A program made the translations under genes and the position numbers. From Neobacillus cucumis (GTDB lineage: Bacteria; Bacillota; Bacilli; Bacillales; Cytobacillaceae), in the NCBI RefSeq assembly GCF_002860255.1, contig NZ_PGVE01000012.1, positions 1 through 64,000 of the forward strand: a stretch of DNA of 64,000 bases, in the 5' to 3' direction. The notes under the pieces were generated by a model that saw only the letters and a program-made list of their open reading frames with translations, did no database searches and was not told where the DNA came from. Below are positions 1 to 8,598 of the stretch, piece by piece (positions within the stretch are counted from its first letter, which is position 1; every line of letters starts with the position of its first letter).

Positions 1-18
1 AGTAGGACGTTGCCAGGC
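1..18 (+). rRNA. rrf: 5S ribosomal RNA, 3' end only
   Basis: The first 18 bases (AGTAGGACGTTGCCAGGC) match the conserved 3' terminus of Bacillus 5S rRNA, where GAGAGTAGGACG is followed by the strand that closes helix I. An intrinsic terminator starts a few bases later, as expected at the end of an rrn operon. The rest of the gene lies left of the window. Read by eye without a covariance search. Confidence 0.8.
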
Positions 19-23
19 AAGAA

Positions 24-50
24 AAAACAGCCTAAAAAGGTTGTTTTTTT
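24..50 (+). terminator. Terminator after the 5S rRNA
   Basis: AACAGCC and GGTTGTT form a 7-bp stem with a short A-rich loop, followed by a run of seven T. It directly follows the 5S end and presumably closes the rRNA operon. Confidence 0.75.
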
Positions 51-80
51 GTCTAAGACTATGTTTTAAATAAAAATGTA

Positions 81-674
81 CTAATCATTTAATCCCTTTC
101 CATTGAGAATTTGCTGCATATATTTTTCAACCCTTGCCTCTCGAGTTCTGGATTGTTTGGGACCCGAAAAATAAAGAATGTATGCTCTTTGCCTTCCAGG
201 CGTCAATGCTTCAAAAGCAGTTTTCAAGGAAGGGATCTCATCTAATTTTTTTTGAAATTCCTCAGGTATTATGTACTCAGTATTCTTTTTAAACTTAACT
301 TCCAAACCTGCTTTTTCCACTTCAATGGCTTCATAAATATAACCTTTCAAAATGGTTTCCATTGCAACTATTTCTTGAACATTGGTGAACCGAATCTGGC
401 GCGCTGCCTGTACATTCTCCGTTTGTTGAATTAGAATCCTATGGGTATCTTTTAACAAAGCACCTTTATGAAACAGAAGTGCACAATATTCTTTAAATCC
501 ATGTATTAAAACTACGTTTTTTTTCTCAAAGGTGTAACAAGGATGCATCCACTTAAATTCTTCGGTCAACTCACAGTCAAGAACGATATTTCTCAGCTTC
601 TCATATTCTTCTTTCCACTTTTTAGCTTTACTTAAAAATTCATCAACCTTAGGATTCATTCTACTATCTGTCAT
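81..674 (-). CDS. ydeI: YdeI/OmpD-associated family protein
   Basis: A soluble protein of about 197 residues resembling B. subtilis YdeI. The N-terminal half is a DUF1801-like fold (KWMHPCYTF and LIHGFKEYCALLFHKGALL regions). The C-terminal part has the YdeI signature with AFEALTPGRQRAYILYF near its end. No signal peptide or membrane segment is seen. The upstream GTG at 689 is in frame, but the ATG at 674 has GAGGTG at good spacing and is preferred. The family has been linked loosely to bacteriocin tolerance in other bacteria; the biochemical role is not known. It is monocistronic and divergent from bioB. Confidence 0.75.
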   Translation of the reverse strand: MTDSRMNPKVDEFLSKAKKWKEEYEKLRNIVLDCELTEEFKWMHPCYTFEKKNVVLIHGFKEYCALLFHKGALLKDTHRILIQQTENVQAARQIRFTNVQEIVAMETILKGYIYEAIEVEKAGLEVKFKKNTEYIIPEEFQKKLDEIPSLKTAFEALTPGRQRAYILYFSGPKQSRTREARVEKYMQQILNGKGLND

Positions 675-741
675 CAAAAAACACCTCACTCGCTTAAATT
701 TTACTATAAATATTTTTATTATACCAATAGTATTCCGTTGG

Positions 742-774
742 ATTGTTAACTTTTGCTAATTTATAGTTGACAAT
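742..774 (+). promoter_or_regulatory. BirA (biotin repressor) operator overlapping the bioB promoter
   Basis: ATTGTTAAC (742-750) and GTTGACAAT (766-774) form an inverted repeat with one mismatch and a 15-bp spacer, the Bacillus BirA operator pattern. The right arm contains TTGACA (767-772), the likely -35 box, with TATTCT (791-796) as a possible -10. Bound BirA would therefore block transcription of bioB when biotin is plentiful. The repeat is seen directly; the regulator is inferred. Confidence 0.8.
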
Positions 775-831
775 TTTATTTTTAACCTATTATTCTTAAT
801 TTATATTAATTTTTGAATGGATGGTGAAAAT

Positions 832-1824
832 ATGAACAGATGGAGTGAATTAGCACAATCGGTGATCAAAGGGGCAGAACTTTCTAAAGAAGAAGCTTTA
901 TGTATACTAAATGTACCAGATATAAAATTACTAGAGCTGTTACAAGGAGCTTACTTAATCCGGCATCACTATTATGGTAATAAAGTAAAGTTAAATATGA
1001 TTATGAATACTAAATCTGGTTTGTGTCCTGAAAATTGTGGGTATTGTTCTCAATCAAGTGTTTCTACAGCACCAATCAAAAAATATCGAATGATGGATAA
1101 GGGTACAATTTTAAAGGGAGCAGAACAAGCTTATCATCTAAATGTTGGTACATATTGTATAGTGGCAAGCGGCAGAGGTCCAAGTAATAATGAAGTGGAC
1201 CAAGTGGTGTCGGCAGTAAAGGAAATTAAGGATAAGTATAATTTAAAAGTTTGTGCTTGCCTAGGTATACTAAAACCGGAGCAAGCAGTAAAGTTAAAGG
1301 AAGCTGGTGTTGATCGCTACAATCATAATCTAAATACCTCAGAAAATCACCACGAAAATATCACCACTTCTCATTCTTATCAAGACAGAGTCAATACGGT
1401 TGAACTAATTAAGGAAGCAGGAATTTCTCCTTGCTCTGGTGTAATCGTCGGAATGAAGGAAACAAAAGAAGATCTTGTAGAAATGGCCTTTAGTTTAAAA
1501 GCCATTGATGCTGATTCTATTCCTGTCAATTTCCTGCATGCAATAGACGGAACACCTCTGGAGGGTACAAAGGAGTTAAATCCACGTTATTGTTTAAAAG
1601 TACTAGCGCTCATGCGATTTGTAAATCCAACCAAGGAAATTCGCATATCTGGAGGTCGTGAGGTTAATTTACGAAGCCTTCAGCCTCTAGGTTTGTATGC
1701 TGCAAATTCCATTTTTGTTGGGGATTACTTAACTACTTCTGGGCAAGAGAGCACGGCAGACCATCAGATGTTAGAGGATTTAGGATTTGAAATCGATTTT
1801 GTATCAGAAACTGTTCAAGCATAA
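832..1824 (+). CDS. bioB: Biotin synthase
   Basis: Radical-SAM enzyme that inserts sulfur into dethiobiotin, the last step of biotin synthesis. The CPENCGYC motif (residues about 65-72) supplies the three cysteines for the SAM-binding 4Fe-4S cluster. The second-cluster region (NLNTSENHHENITTSHSY) and GGREVNLRSLQPLGLYAANS near the C-terminus are present. Length (about 330 aa) is normal. ATG 832 is preferred over the in-frame ATG 817 because GGTGA sits just before it. The gene stands alone, with no other bio genes nearby, behind a BirA operator and before a terminator, so it is an independent member of the biotin regulon. Confidence 0.95.
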   Translation: MNRWSELAQSVIKGAELSKEEALCILNVPDIKLLELLQGAYLIRHHYYGNKVKLNMIMNTKSGLCPENCGYCSQSSVSTAPIKKYRMMDKGTILKGAEQAYHLNVGTYCIVASGRGPSNNEVDQVVSAVKEIKDKYNLKVCACLGILKPEQAVKLKEAGVDRYNHNLNTSENHHENITTSHSYQDRVNTVELIKEAGISPCSGVIVGMKETKEDLVEMAFSLKAIDADSIPVNFLHAIDGTPLEGTKELNPRYCLKVLALMRFVNPTKEIRISGGREVNLRSLQPLGLYAANSIFVGDYLTTSGQESTADHQMLEDLGFEIDFVSETVQA

Positions 1825-1851
1825 GCAAAAACTACTTATTTTCCATTACCC

Positions 1852-1882
1852 AAAAGACAATCCATGATGATTGTCTTTTTTT
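1852..1882 (+). terminator. Terminator of bioB
   Basis: AAAGACAATC pairs with GATTGTCTTT around a 6-base loop, followed by a T run. Confidence 0.85.
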
Positions 1883-1979
1883 GACTGCTCGGAATCATGA
1901 TAGTATGTTTTAATTCTATGTGGTTATATAATGGAGCTAGTTACTTTCAGAAGAAACAACTACCGAGAGGAATTACAGA

Positions 1980-2813
1980 ATGAATACCCTATTATCTTTT
2001 TTACACATCCTGCTTATAAGTTTTTTAGAAATGTTGTATTTAGTGGGTGTAATTATAGTTATTGGTTTGATCTTAGGAGCACTTGAACGCATTTCAAATT
2101 CATATTTAATCAGAGCCTTTGGACCAAAAGGAGTAATGGTGACAGCTTGGATAGGAACACCCATTCATGAAATCGGACATCTTCTTCAATGTTTTATTTG
2201 GGGACATCGGGTTTCGAGGGTCAAACTATTGCAATTCAACCATCCGGCCGGCATTCTAGGGTATGTAGAGCACCACTATAATCCCAATAGTATATACCAG
2301 CAAATTGGTAACTTTTTCATTGGGCTTGGCCCGATATTTAGTGGCATCGGCTCATTGATATTAGGTATGTATCTACTTGTGCCGCAATCTTACTATACTT
2401 TTAAAACCCAAGTGGAAAATAGGATTAAATTAGAGCAGCTCGATCTGACCGTTCTTAAAACGATAGTTGAATCTGCTTCTGTTATTTGTAAAAGTCTTTT
2501 TACATTTGAAAATTTAATCAATCCACTTTTTTGGTTATTTTTAATCATTGCCTTTAGTATTTCTTCACATATTGCTCTAAGTAGAGCGGATATTAAAGGA
2601 TCAGCCAGAGGGTTAACTATGATTTTTTTCGCTATATTCTTGTTTAATATTCTGGCTAACGTGCTAAATTGGGATACTTATCAAACGGTTGTAAAACTTG
2701 CTGGCTATAATGCCTATCTCCTTGCTTTTTCAAGTATTGCTATACTGTTTTCATTTTTGACTCTAATTATTAGTGTTGTTCTTTTTAACATAAAAAGGCA
2801 ATTTATAAATTAG
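1980..2813 (+). CDS. Membrane protein with an HEIGH zinc-protease-like motif
   Basis: A 277-residue polytopic membrane protein with about six hydrophobic segments: residues 5-35, 45-75, about 105-130, about 180-200, 210-230 and 245-270. Between the first two lies GTPIHEIGHLLQC (near residue 62), an HExxH motif in the M50-like context where the two His and Glu would bind and activate zinc inside the membrane. A second short motif, FNHPAGILGYVEHHYNP, follows. I see no classical NPDG third-ligand motif, so it may be a divergent intramembrane metallopeptidase or a relative that is no longer a protease. RBS AGAGGAAT precedes ATG 1980. It appears monocistronic. Confidence 0.6.
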   Translation: MNTLLSFLHILLISFLEMLYLVGVIIVIGLILGALERISNSYLIRAFGPKGVMVTAWIGTPIHEIGHLLQCFIWGHRVSRVKLLQFNHPAGILGYVEHHYNPNSIYQQIGNFFIGLGPIFSGIGSLILGMYLLVPQSYYTFKTQVENRIKLEQLDLTVLKTIVESASVICKSLFTFENLINPLFWLFLIIAFSISSHIALSRADIKGSARGLTMIFFAIFLFNILANVLNWDTYQTVVKLAGYNAYLLAFSSIAILFSFLTLIISVVLFNIKRQFIN

Positions 2814-2917
2814 AATTACAGTCGAAAAAACAGATCACGAACTAATTGATGATTATTTTTTTTAAAGGACAGCAAAATAAGAGAGGGGGAAATGTCTAAA
2901 CGAAGGAGGATAAATTT

Positions 2918-3058
2918 ATGTCAAAGGATAAGCAAACACCTTCACCAGAGGTTGACCAAAAGAAACTTTTAAATGATAAAGTGGAAAAAGCACGCCAAAA
3001 CAATTTTGAGGATGATCATGTTCGAAGAGTAACTCCAAATGGTGCCCAAGGCCAATAA
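2918..3058 (+). CDS. Small hydrophilic protein, 46 aa
   Basis: Too short for most gene callers but convincing: GGAGGA (2905-2910) precedes ATG 2918 at ideal spacing, and an intrinsic terminator follows the stop. The product is highly charged (starts MSKDKQTPSPEVDQKK, ends RRVTPNGAQGQ), with no signal peptide or membrane segment. The composition recalls small spore or stress proteins of Bacillus, but I do not recognise the family. Confidence 0.65.
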   Translation: MSKDKQTPSPEVDQKKLLNDKVEKARQNNFEDDHVRRVTPNGAQGQ

Positions 3059-3075
3059 AACATGTACTTAAGTTG

Positions 3076-3112
3076 AAGCAGAATGTCATTTTCATTGATA
3101 TTCTGCTTTTTT
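3076..3112 (+). terminator. Terminator of the 46-aa gene
   Basis: AAGCAGAAT and ATTCTGCTT form a 9-bp stem followed by a T run. Confidence 0.8.
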
Positions 3113-3221
3113 ATGGCAGAGAAAATATAGAATGGTTCCTATACATAATCGGTAAACTAAACCTTGTTGACTTTTCTAAAAAGAAGGGGAATTAGAGGAC
3201 GGAAAATAAAAAGTCTCAGTG

Positions 3222-3308
3222 ATGGCTGCTTTTGGTTATTGTAAGGAAGATCCAAAACGTCCTAAGACACGAAAAGAACTTAACAAAATAGTTAGATGGG
3301 TCAAATAG
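3222..3308 (+). CDS. Possible 28-aa basic peptide upstream of the OYE gene
   Basis: ATG 3222 opens a 28-codon frame (starts MAAFGYCKEDPKRPK, ends NKIVRWVK) whose TAG stop overlaps the ribosome binding site of the following flavin oxidoreductase. The frame has no good ribosome binding site, so it may be a leader peptide, a remnant or chance. Its codon use looks coding-like. Confidence 0.25.
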   Translation: MAAFGYCKEDPKRPKTRKELNKIVRWVK

Positions 3309-3319
3309 GAGGGTTATTA

Positions 3320-4444
3320 ATGAATTCAAAATATGCACCATTTTTCGAGTCGTTTACATTTCCTAGCGGAGTAGAAGTTAAGAACCGTATTGTTATGGCA
3401 CCGATGACAAATTTTTCATCCAATCCTGATGGAACGGTCACGGATGCAGAGGTCAAATATTACGCAAGACGTTCAGGCGGAGTGGGGATGGTGGTTACCG
3501 CATGTACCTACGTAACAGCTAATGGAAAAGGGTTTCAAGGAGAATTTGGCGGTGACCGTGATGAGCTAATCCCTAGTTTGCAGCAGTTAGCTTCTGGTAT
3601 CAAAGAACAAGGGGCGAAAGCTGTTTTACAAATCTTTCATGGCGGAAGAGAATGTCCGCCTGAATTAGTGCCAAACGGCGAAATAGTAAGTGCAAGTGCG
3701 GTTCCTTCTGAAGGAAAAGGGAAAACAGTTCCGAGAGAATTAACGGATCAGGAAATTGAGGCGATTATCCGTGATTTTGGTGAGACAACTCGCCGTGCGA
3801 TTGAAGCTGGTTATGATGGAGTCGAAATTCATGGGGCCAATGGCTACTTAATTCAGCAATTTTTCTCCCCTCATTCCAACAGACGTGAGGATAGGTGGGG
3901 AGGAAGTATTGAAAAGCGGCTTACGTTCCCATTAGCGGTAGTAGATGAAGTAAAAAAGGCGGTGGCGGAACATGCCAAGGGTCCTTTTATCATTGGGTAT
4001 CGTTTTTCACCAGAGGAACCAGAAACGCCAGGTATTACGATGGCGGATACATTAGTTTTGATTGATGCACTTGCAGGGAAAAATCTAGATTATCTCCATG
4101 TGTCTTTACAGGAATTCTGGTCTAAACCAAGACGTGGGGTTGAGGACTCTCGGGCAAGAATTGAAATCATACAAGAACGCGTTGGTGACAAAGTACCAAT
4201 AATCGGTGTGGGTTCTCTTTACACCGCTGATGATGTACTTAAAGCTATCCACACGGGTGTACCATTCATTGCTATGGGACGTGAATTGATTATTGATCCT
4301 GATTGGGTTCAAAAGGTAAAAGAAGGCCGTGAAGATGAAATTATAACTAAAATTGATAAAAGTAAACAACAGCAGCTAGTGGTACCAGATCCACTTTGGC
4401 AGGCGATCATTCACTCGCCGGGCTGGTTCCCGGGGGTAGAGTAA
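3320..4444 (+). CDS. NADH:flavin oxidoreductase, old yellow enzyme family
   Basis: FMN-dependent ene-reductase-type enzyme of about 374 residues forming one TIM barrel. Family marks in order: VKNRIVMAPMTN (FMN phosphate/isoalloxazine contacts), LQIFHGGRE, EIHGANGYLIQQFFSPHSNRR with RWGGS (the family signature), and VGVGSLYTADDV plus AMGRELIIDP (phosphate-binding end of the barrel). It resembles B. subtilis YqiG. Such enzymes reduce activated C=C bonds; the natural substrate here cannot be told. ATG 3320 follows AGGAGGG, so the in-frame ATG at 3296 is rejected. The terminator after it is shared with the convergent small gene. Confidence 0.9.
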   Translation: MNSKYAPFFESFTFPSGVEVKNRIVMAPMTNFSSNPDGTVTDAEVKYYARRSGGVGMVVTACTYVTANGKGFQGEFGGDRDELIPSLQQLASGIKEQGAKAVLQIFHGGRECPPELVPNGEIVSASAVPSEGKGKTVPRELTDQEIEAIIRDFGETTRRAIEAGYDGVEIHGANGYLIQQFFSPHSNRREDRWGGSIEKRLTFPLAVVDEVKKAVAEHAKGPFIIGYRFSPEEPETPGITMADTLVLIDALAGKNLDYLHVSLQEFWSKPRRGVEDSRARIEIIQERVGDKVPIIGVGSLYTADDVLKAIHTGVPFIAMGRELIIDPDWVQKVKEGREDEIITKIDKSKQQQLVVPDPLWQAIIHSPGWFPGVE

Positions 4445-4446
4445 AC

Positions 4447-4473
4447 AAAGCATCCCATTTTTGGGATGCTTTT
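4447..4473. terminator. Bidirectional terminator
   Basis: AAAGCATCCCA pairs with TGGGATGCTTT, with T on one side and A on the other. It serves the OYE gene and the convergent 51-aa gene. Confidence 0.8.
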
Positions 4474-4486
4474 AAAAATTTCATCG

Positions 4487-4642
4487 TTAAGAGTATTGAT
4501 TACCTTTATCTGTTGTTTCATTATCATTACTATCAATCATTTGTCTAACGTCCTGTGCAATTTTATCAAACGTTTGATTAACTCTATTCATAATGTCATC
4601 ATTGTTTGTTGTACCAACGTTTGGATTTTCCTTTTTTTCCAT
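4487..4642 (-). CDS. Small hydrophilic protein, 51 aa
   Basis: GGAGGTG precedes ATG 4642 at good spacing, which rules out the longer in-frame start at 4672. The product is soluble, Asn/Asp-rich and predicted helical in the middle (IMNRVNQTFDKIAQDVRQMI), with disordered ends. No family recognised. It is convergent with the OYE gene and ends at their shared terminator. Confidence 0.6.
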   Translation of the reverse strand: MEKKENPNVGTTNNDDIMNRVNQTFDKIAQDVRQMIDSNDNETTDKGNQYS

Positions 4643-4796
4643 TTTTTCACCTCCATTTTTATCGTTTGTCAAAATTCCATCATTTATTACAAAGTTATAA
4701 GTACTACTTTCAAGTTGATAAAAGGAATTTTTAAAGAAATGGTAGAATAGTAAGGAAAAGATAGAGAAAGAAAAACATTTGCAGGGAGAGGTTAGT

Positions 4797-5672
4797 ATGT
4801 ATCAAGAGGGTCTTATTGAGGTAACAGGAGGAAGAGTGTGGTATCAAAAATTTGATGAACATGGAAAGGGAACACCTGTCATTGTATTACATGGCGGACC
4901 TGGATCCTCTTGTTTTTCGTTACAGGGATTGAAAGAACTCGCTGTTGATCGTCCCGTTATTTTATATGATCAATTAGGATGTGGACGTTCTGATCGGCCA
5001 ACAGATAAGAGTTTATGGAAAATTGAAAGATTTGTTGAGGAATTAGGCCAAGTTCGCGACGCACTCCACCTTGATGAGGTACATATCCTTGGGCATTCCT
5101 GGGGAACGACACTTGCTGCTGCCTACGCATTAACAAATCCGAAAGGGATAAAAAGCATTATCTTCTCTAGTCCATGTCTTAGTGCACCATTATGGGAACA
5201 AGATCAAAAGCGGAACCTCAAAATGCTTCCACTCAATATACAAGAGACGATAAAACGCTGTGAAGTAAATGGGACCACCGATTCTGAAGAGTTTGAAGCA
5301 GCGATCGAGGTGTTTAGTAAGCATTTTGTCAACCGCATGGAAGAGAAACCTAAGTGGCTTGAACAAAGGCCAGCAGAATATCGTAATTCTGAAATTTACA
5401 ATATTATGTGGGGGCCTTCCGAATTTACTATCCTTGGTAATTTGAAGGAATTTGACTGTACTCAACAGTTAAAGAGTATTACTTGCCCAACTTTGTATAC
5501 ATGCGGTCGATATGATGAAGCAACACCTGAAACGACTGAGTATTATAGTCGTCTCACACCCAACTCTAAATTTCATGTATTTGAAAAAAGTGCCCATATG
5601 GCCTATATTGAGGAAACAGAAGAGTATATAAACGTAATGGGTCAATTTTTAAATTCAGTCGAACGTATTTAA
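4797..5672 (+). CDS. Proline iminopeptidase-like alpha/beta hydrolase (S33)
   Basis: An alpha/beta-hydrolase of 291 residues that would release N-terminal proline from peptides. The HGGPG oxyanion motif (near residue 34) and the GHSWGT nucleophile elbow are the proline-iminopeptidase signatures. The acid lies in CGRYDEATP and the catalytic His in KSAHMAYIEE, completing the Ser-Asp-His triad. Start 4797 follows GGGAGAGG; the in-frame TTG at 4779 lacks such a site. Cytosolic, no signal peptide. It is monocistronic, between two terminators. Substrate could also be another small amide or ester. Confidence 0.85.
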   Translation: MYQEGLIEVTGGRVWYQKFDEHGKGTPVIVLHGGPGSSCFSLQGLKELAVDRPVILYDQLGCGRSDRPTDKSLWKIERFVEELGQVRDALHLDEVHILGHSWGTTLAAAYALTNPKGIKSIIFSSPCLSAPLWEQDQKRNLKMLPLNIQETIKRCEVNGTTDSEEFEAAIEVFSKHFVNRMEEKPKWLEQRPAEYRNSEIYNIMWGPSEFTILGNLKEFDCTQQLKSITCPTLYTCGRYDEATPETTEYYSRLTPNSKFHVFEKSAHMAYIEETEEYINVMGQFLNSVERI

Positions 5673-5684
5673 TAGGATCTTTAG

Positions 5685-5714
5685 CAGCTTGAGAATGCAA
5701 GCTGTTGTTTTATT
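5685..5714 (+). terminator. Terminator of the S33 hydrolase
   Basis: CAGCTTG and CAAGCTG stem with a 6-base loop, followed by a T-rich stretch. Confidence 0.75.
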
Positions 5715-5824
5715 ATCGATAAAAAAATTTGAAATATAAAGGCGAATATTAGAGGATAAAGTTGTTTTTTAGCGAATATACTCCTTTAGAACTATATTTT
5801 TTTATAAAACTATGAGGGTAAAAA

Positions 5825-7066
5825 ATGAAAAGAACAGGCCAATTCATTCTGGTTTCAATATCTATCCTTTTTACGCTTTATCAAAAGCTTACCGGTCAAC
5901 ATGATTTCTTCAACATAGACTTTTTCATTTTTACAACGATCGCTTGGATTGTTGGATGGCAATATGATAAAGCCCGTTTCTTTGAAAAAAAAGCTCGTGC
6001 GAGTGAGGAGAGCTATAAGAAGCTAATCGATTCTCTGCCTCAACCAGTCTATATCACGGAAGATCATCGCTTACTCTATGCCAATCATGCGGCTGTTAGT
6101 TTGGCAGGGTATGACAAGAAGGAAGAAATTATTGGAAAGTACATATTTGATTTTATTGTTCCAGAGTACAAAGACCGGTTATTGGAAAGATTTAAACTAA
6201 TCAAAAAAGAAAAAAGCCCTGTCAATACCATTGAGTATAAAGCAAGAAGGGTTGATGGATCGACGTTTTTTTTCGAAGTAACCTCCCTATATATTGATTT
6301 TGGTGATAAAGAGGCAATTTTATCGATTGGGAAAGATATTACGGATAGAAAAGAACAAACAGAGCGTCTTCTTCAGAAATCTGAAAAGCTGGCCCTTTTG
6401 GGTCAAATGGCTGCAGGAATTGCTCATGAAATCCGCAATCCGCTCACTTCCATTAGAGGGTTTATCCAACTATTTAAGGCTAACCAACAAAAAGACGAAT
6501 ACTTTGATATTGTCCTATCAGAACTTGACCGTATCAACTCCATTGTTGGTGAATTTCTTGTCCTTGCAAAACCATCGGCTGCTGTTTATACAGAACGGGA
6601 TATAAAAGTGTTAATCAATGATGTAGTGATTTTAATTGGAACTCAAACCATTTTAAATAATATAGAAATTTCTCTAGAGTTTGATAATGATCTTCCAATG
6701 GTCAGCTGTGAAGAGAATCAATTAAAACAGGTTTTTCTTAATCTTTTTAAAAATGCAATTGAAGCCATGCCTCATGGTGGAAATATTGATGTAAAAGTAA
6801 GAAAAAAGCGAGAAGGACAAATTTCGATTCGGATAAGTGATGAGGGTGTTGGGATTCCAAATGAAAGAATTACTACACTAGGGGAACCGTTTTACACCAC
6901 AAAGGAGAAAGGAACAGGACTTGGTCTGATGACTTGCTATAAAATTATCGAAAGTCATCAAGGGATCTTAAATATTCAAAGTAAGATAAATGAAGGGACA
7001 ACAATCGAGATTATCTTGCCCTCCATCTCACAAACATTATTAAAGATTGACCCAATCCAAGTTTAG
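5825..7066 (+). CDS. PAS-domain sensor histidine kinase, sporulation-kinase-like
   Basis: A 413-residue kinase. Two short membrane segments (about 7-22 and 30-46) are followed by a PAS domain (about 60-175, ending in the DITDRKEQ linker), a HisKA domain with the H-box AGIAHEIRNPLTSIRGFIQL around His201, and an HATPase domain with N-box (NLFKNAIEAMP), G1 (DEGVGIP) and G2 (GTGLGL). The H-box is very close to those of B. subtilis KinA/KinE, which phosphorylate Spo0F. No response regulator is adjacent, as is usual for orphan phosphorelay kinases. It probably feeds the sporulation phosphorelay, but the signal is unknown. Confidence 0.85.
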   Translation: MKRTGQFILVSISILFTLYQKLTGQHDFFNIDFFIFTTIAWIVGWQYDKARFFEKKARASEESYKKLIDSLPQPVYITEDHRLLYANHAAVSLAGYDKKEEIIGKYIFDFIVPEYKDRLLERFKLIKKEKSPVNTIEYKARRVDGSTFFFEVTSLYIDFGDKEAILSIGKDITDRKEQTERLLQKSEKLALLGQMAAGIAHEIRNPLTSIRGFIQLFKANQQKDEYFDIVLSELDRINSIVGEFLVLAKPSAAVYTERDIKVLINDVVILIGTQTILNNIEISLEFDNDLPMVSCEENQLKQVFLNLFKNAIEAMPHGGNIDVKVRKKREGQISIRISDEGVGIPNERITTLGEPFYTTKEKGTGLGLMTCYKIIESHQGILNIQSKINEGTTIEIILPSISQTLLKIDPIQV

Positions 7067-7128
7067 AAAATTGTAATGGAAAATCATATGAAAATATCTA
7101 GTCAACCGATTAATAAAATAATCTGATT

Positions 7129-7160
7129 AGGCCTCAACCATTATGTTGAGGCTATTAAAT
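7129..7160 (+). terminator. Terminator of the histidine kinase
   Basis: GCCTCAAC and GTTGAGGC form an 8-bp stem, followed by an A/T-rich tail with T runs. Confidence 0.7.
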
Positions 7161-7257
7161 TTTAAGGATTTTTTTCTAATTTAAAACATATTTTGCTATA
7201 ATGGTAGATGCGCCAATTTTTTATTTGTTAAAAAAAGGTAGAAAATAGGGGGATTTT

Positions 7258-8586
7258 ATGAATAGAAATAAATATGTTTTTTGGGGACTAGTGATTACAA
7301 CCCTCATTTCAGCGCTGGATGCAAATATTATGCAAACAGCAAGCCCCACCATTGTGAAGCAGCTTGGTGGAATGGAGTTATTTGCTTGGGTTTTCTCCGT
7401 TTATATGCTGGCGAGTACGATAACTGTGCCGCTTTATGGGAAGCTTTCGGATATGTACGGCCGAAAGAAACTTTTAATGATTTCGGTCGGTTTATTTACC
7501 ATTGGGTCTATCCTTTGCGGTATGGCTAATTCTATGGTTATGCTGATTGTTTTTAGAGGTATTCAGGGCCTTGGTGCTGGTGGAATGATTCCACTATCTA
7601 TGATTATTGTAGGTGATTTATTTACGATTGAAAGACGCGGGAAAATACAAGCTGTTTTTAGCAGTATATGGGCAATTTCTTCCGTGGTTGGTCCTATCTT
7701 AGGCTCTTTTTTTGTTGAAACTTTAACATGGAGATGGATTTTCTTTATTAATATTCCGATTGGGATTGCCACGGTTCTGTGCTTGATTCCTTACAAGGAA
7801 AGCACAGAATTTAGGAAAACGCATATCGACTATAAGGGGTTCTTTTTATTTGGGATTTCCATTTCTCTTTTACTATTGGCCACGAATGTTAGGAATCCAC
7901 TTTGGTACCTTGTAATAGGGTTAGTTGGTATGCTAGTTTTTGTTTTGGTAGAGAGAAAAGAGAAACAGCCATTTCTTCCAGTTTCCCTTTTTAAAAATAA
8001 GGGAATCCTTCGCACCAATCTTTTTATGTTATTTTACTGTTTATCCTTTTTCGGTACTTCGAATTTCATTCCGTTGTTTTTACAAGAAGGCAATCATATG
8101 AGTATTTATAAAAGCGGATTGATTCTCTTAAGTATTGCGGTCGGCTGGATGTTTGGGAGTACGCCGGCAGGGAAGTGGATTATTCGGTTTGGTTACAAAT
8201 TGTTATTTATTATTGGGAGCTTTATGACGGCTATCTCGGGTCTAATGCTTTATTTATTCATTAATGATATTTCGTATTTAGTATTGTTCTTAATATTAGC
8301 AGTGCAGGGGGTAGCGTTTGGTTTATTGTTTGCGGTCGGTACAATTGCGTCGCAAGAGTTTGCTGAAGCACATATTAAGGGAATGTCGACGTCTCTTCAG
8401 ATTTTTCTGCGAAATATCGGGACCTCAGTTGGTGTTACCATTATGGGTTTGATTATTAACCATGCTGTTAGTATCAGTGTTGGTATGAAAAATGTGTTTT
8501 TGTATGCCTTTGTTCTTAGCTTGGTGACAGTGGGGATTAGTTTTATCATTCCTGCTAAGACTACTGTGAAAGTAAGTGAAAAGTAA
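7258..8586 (+). CDS. MFS drug-efflux transporter (EmrB/QacA-type)
   Basis: A polytopic transporter of 442 residues. The N-terminus (SALDANIMQTASPTIVKQLGG) is the typical DHA2-type first helix with the conserved Asp. Motif A (GKLSDMYGRKK) lies in loop 2-3 and motif C-like GPILGSFF in helix 5. The length suggests 12 to 14 helices, slightly short for the 14-helix group. It likely exports drugs or other hydrophobic compounds by proton antiport; substrate unknown. RBS GGGGGA precedes ATG 7258. No regulator is adjacent. Confidence 0.85.
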   Translation: MNRNKYVFWGLVITTLISALDANIMQTASPTIVKQLGGMELFAWVFSVYMLASTITVPLYGKLSDMYGRKKLLMISVGLFTIGSILCGMANSMVMLIVFRGIQGLGAGGMIPLSMIIVGDLFTIERRGKIQAVFSSIWAISSVVGPILGSFFVETLTWRWIFFINIPIGIATVLCLIPYKESTEFRKTHIDYKGFFLFGISISLLLLATNVRNPLWYLVIGLVGMLVFVLVERKEKQPFLPVSLFKNKGILRTNLFMLFYCLSFFGTSNFIPLFLQEGNHMSIYKSGLILLSIAVGWMFGSTPAGKWIIRFGYKLLFIIGSFMTAISGLMLYLFINDISYLVLFLILAVQGVAFGLLFAVGTIASQEFAEAHIKGMSTSLQIFLRNIGTSVGVTIMGLIINHAVSISVGMKNVFLYAFVLSLVTVGISFIIPAKTTVKVSEK

Positions 8587-8598
8587 ATAGGTTTCATT

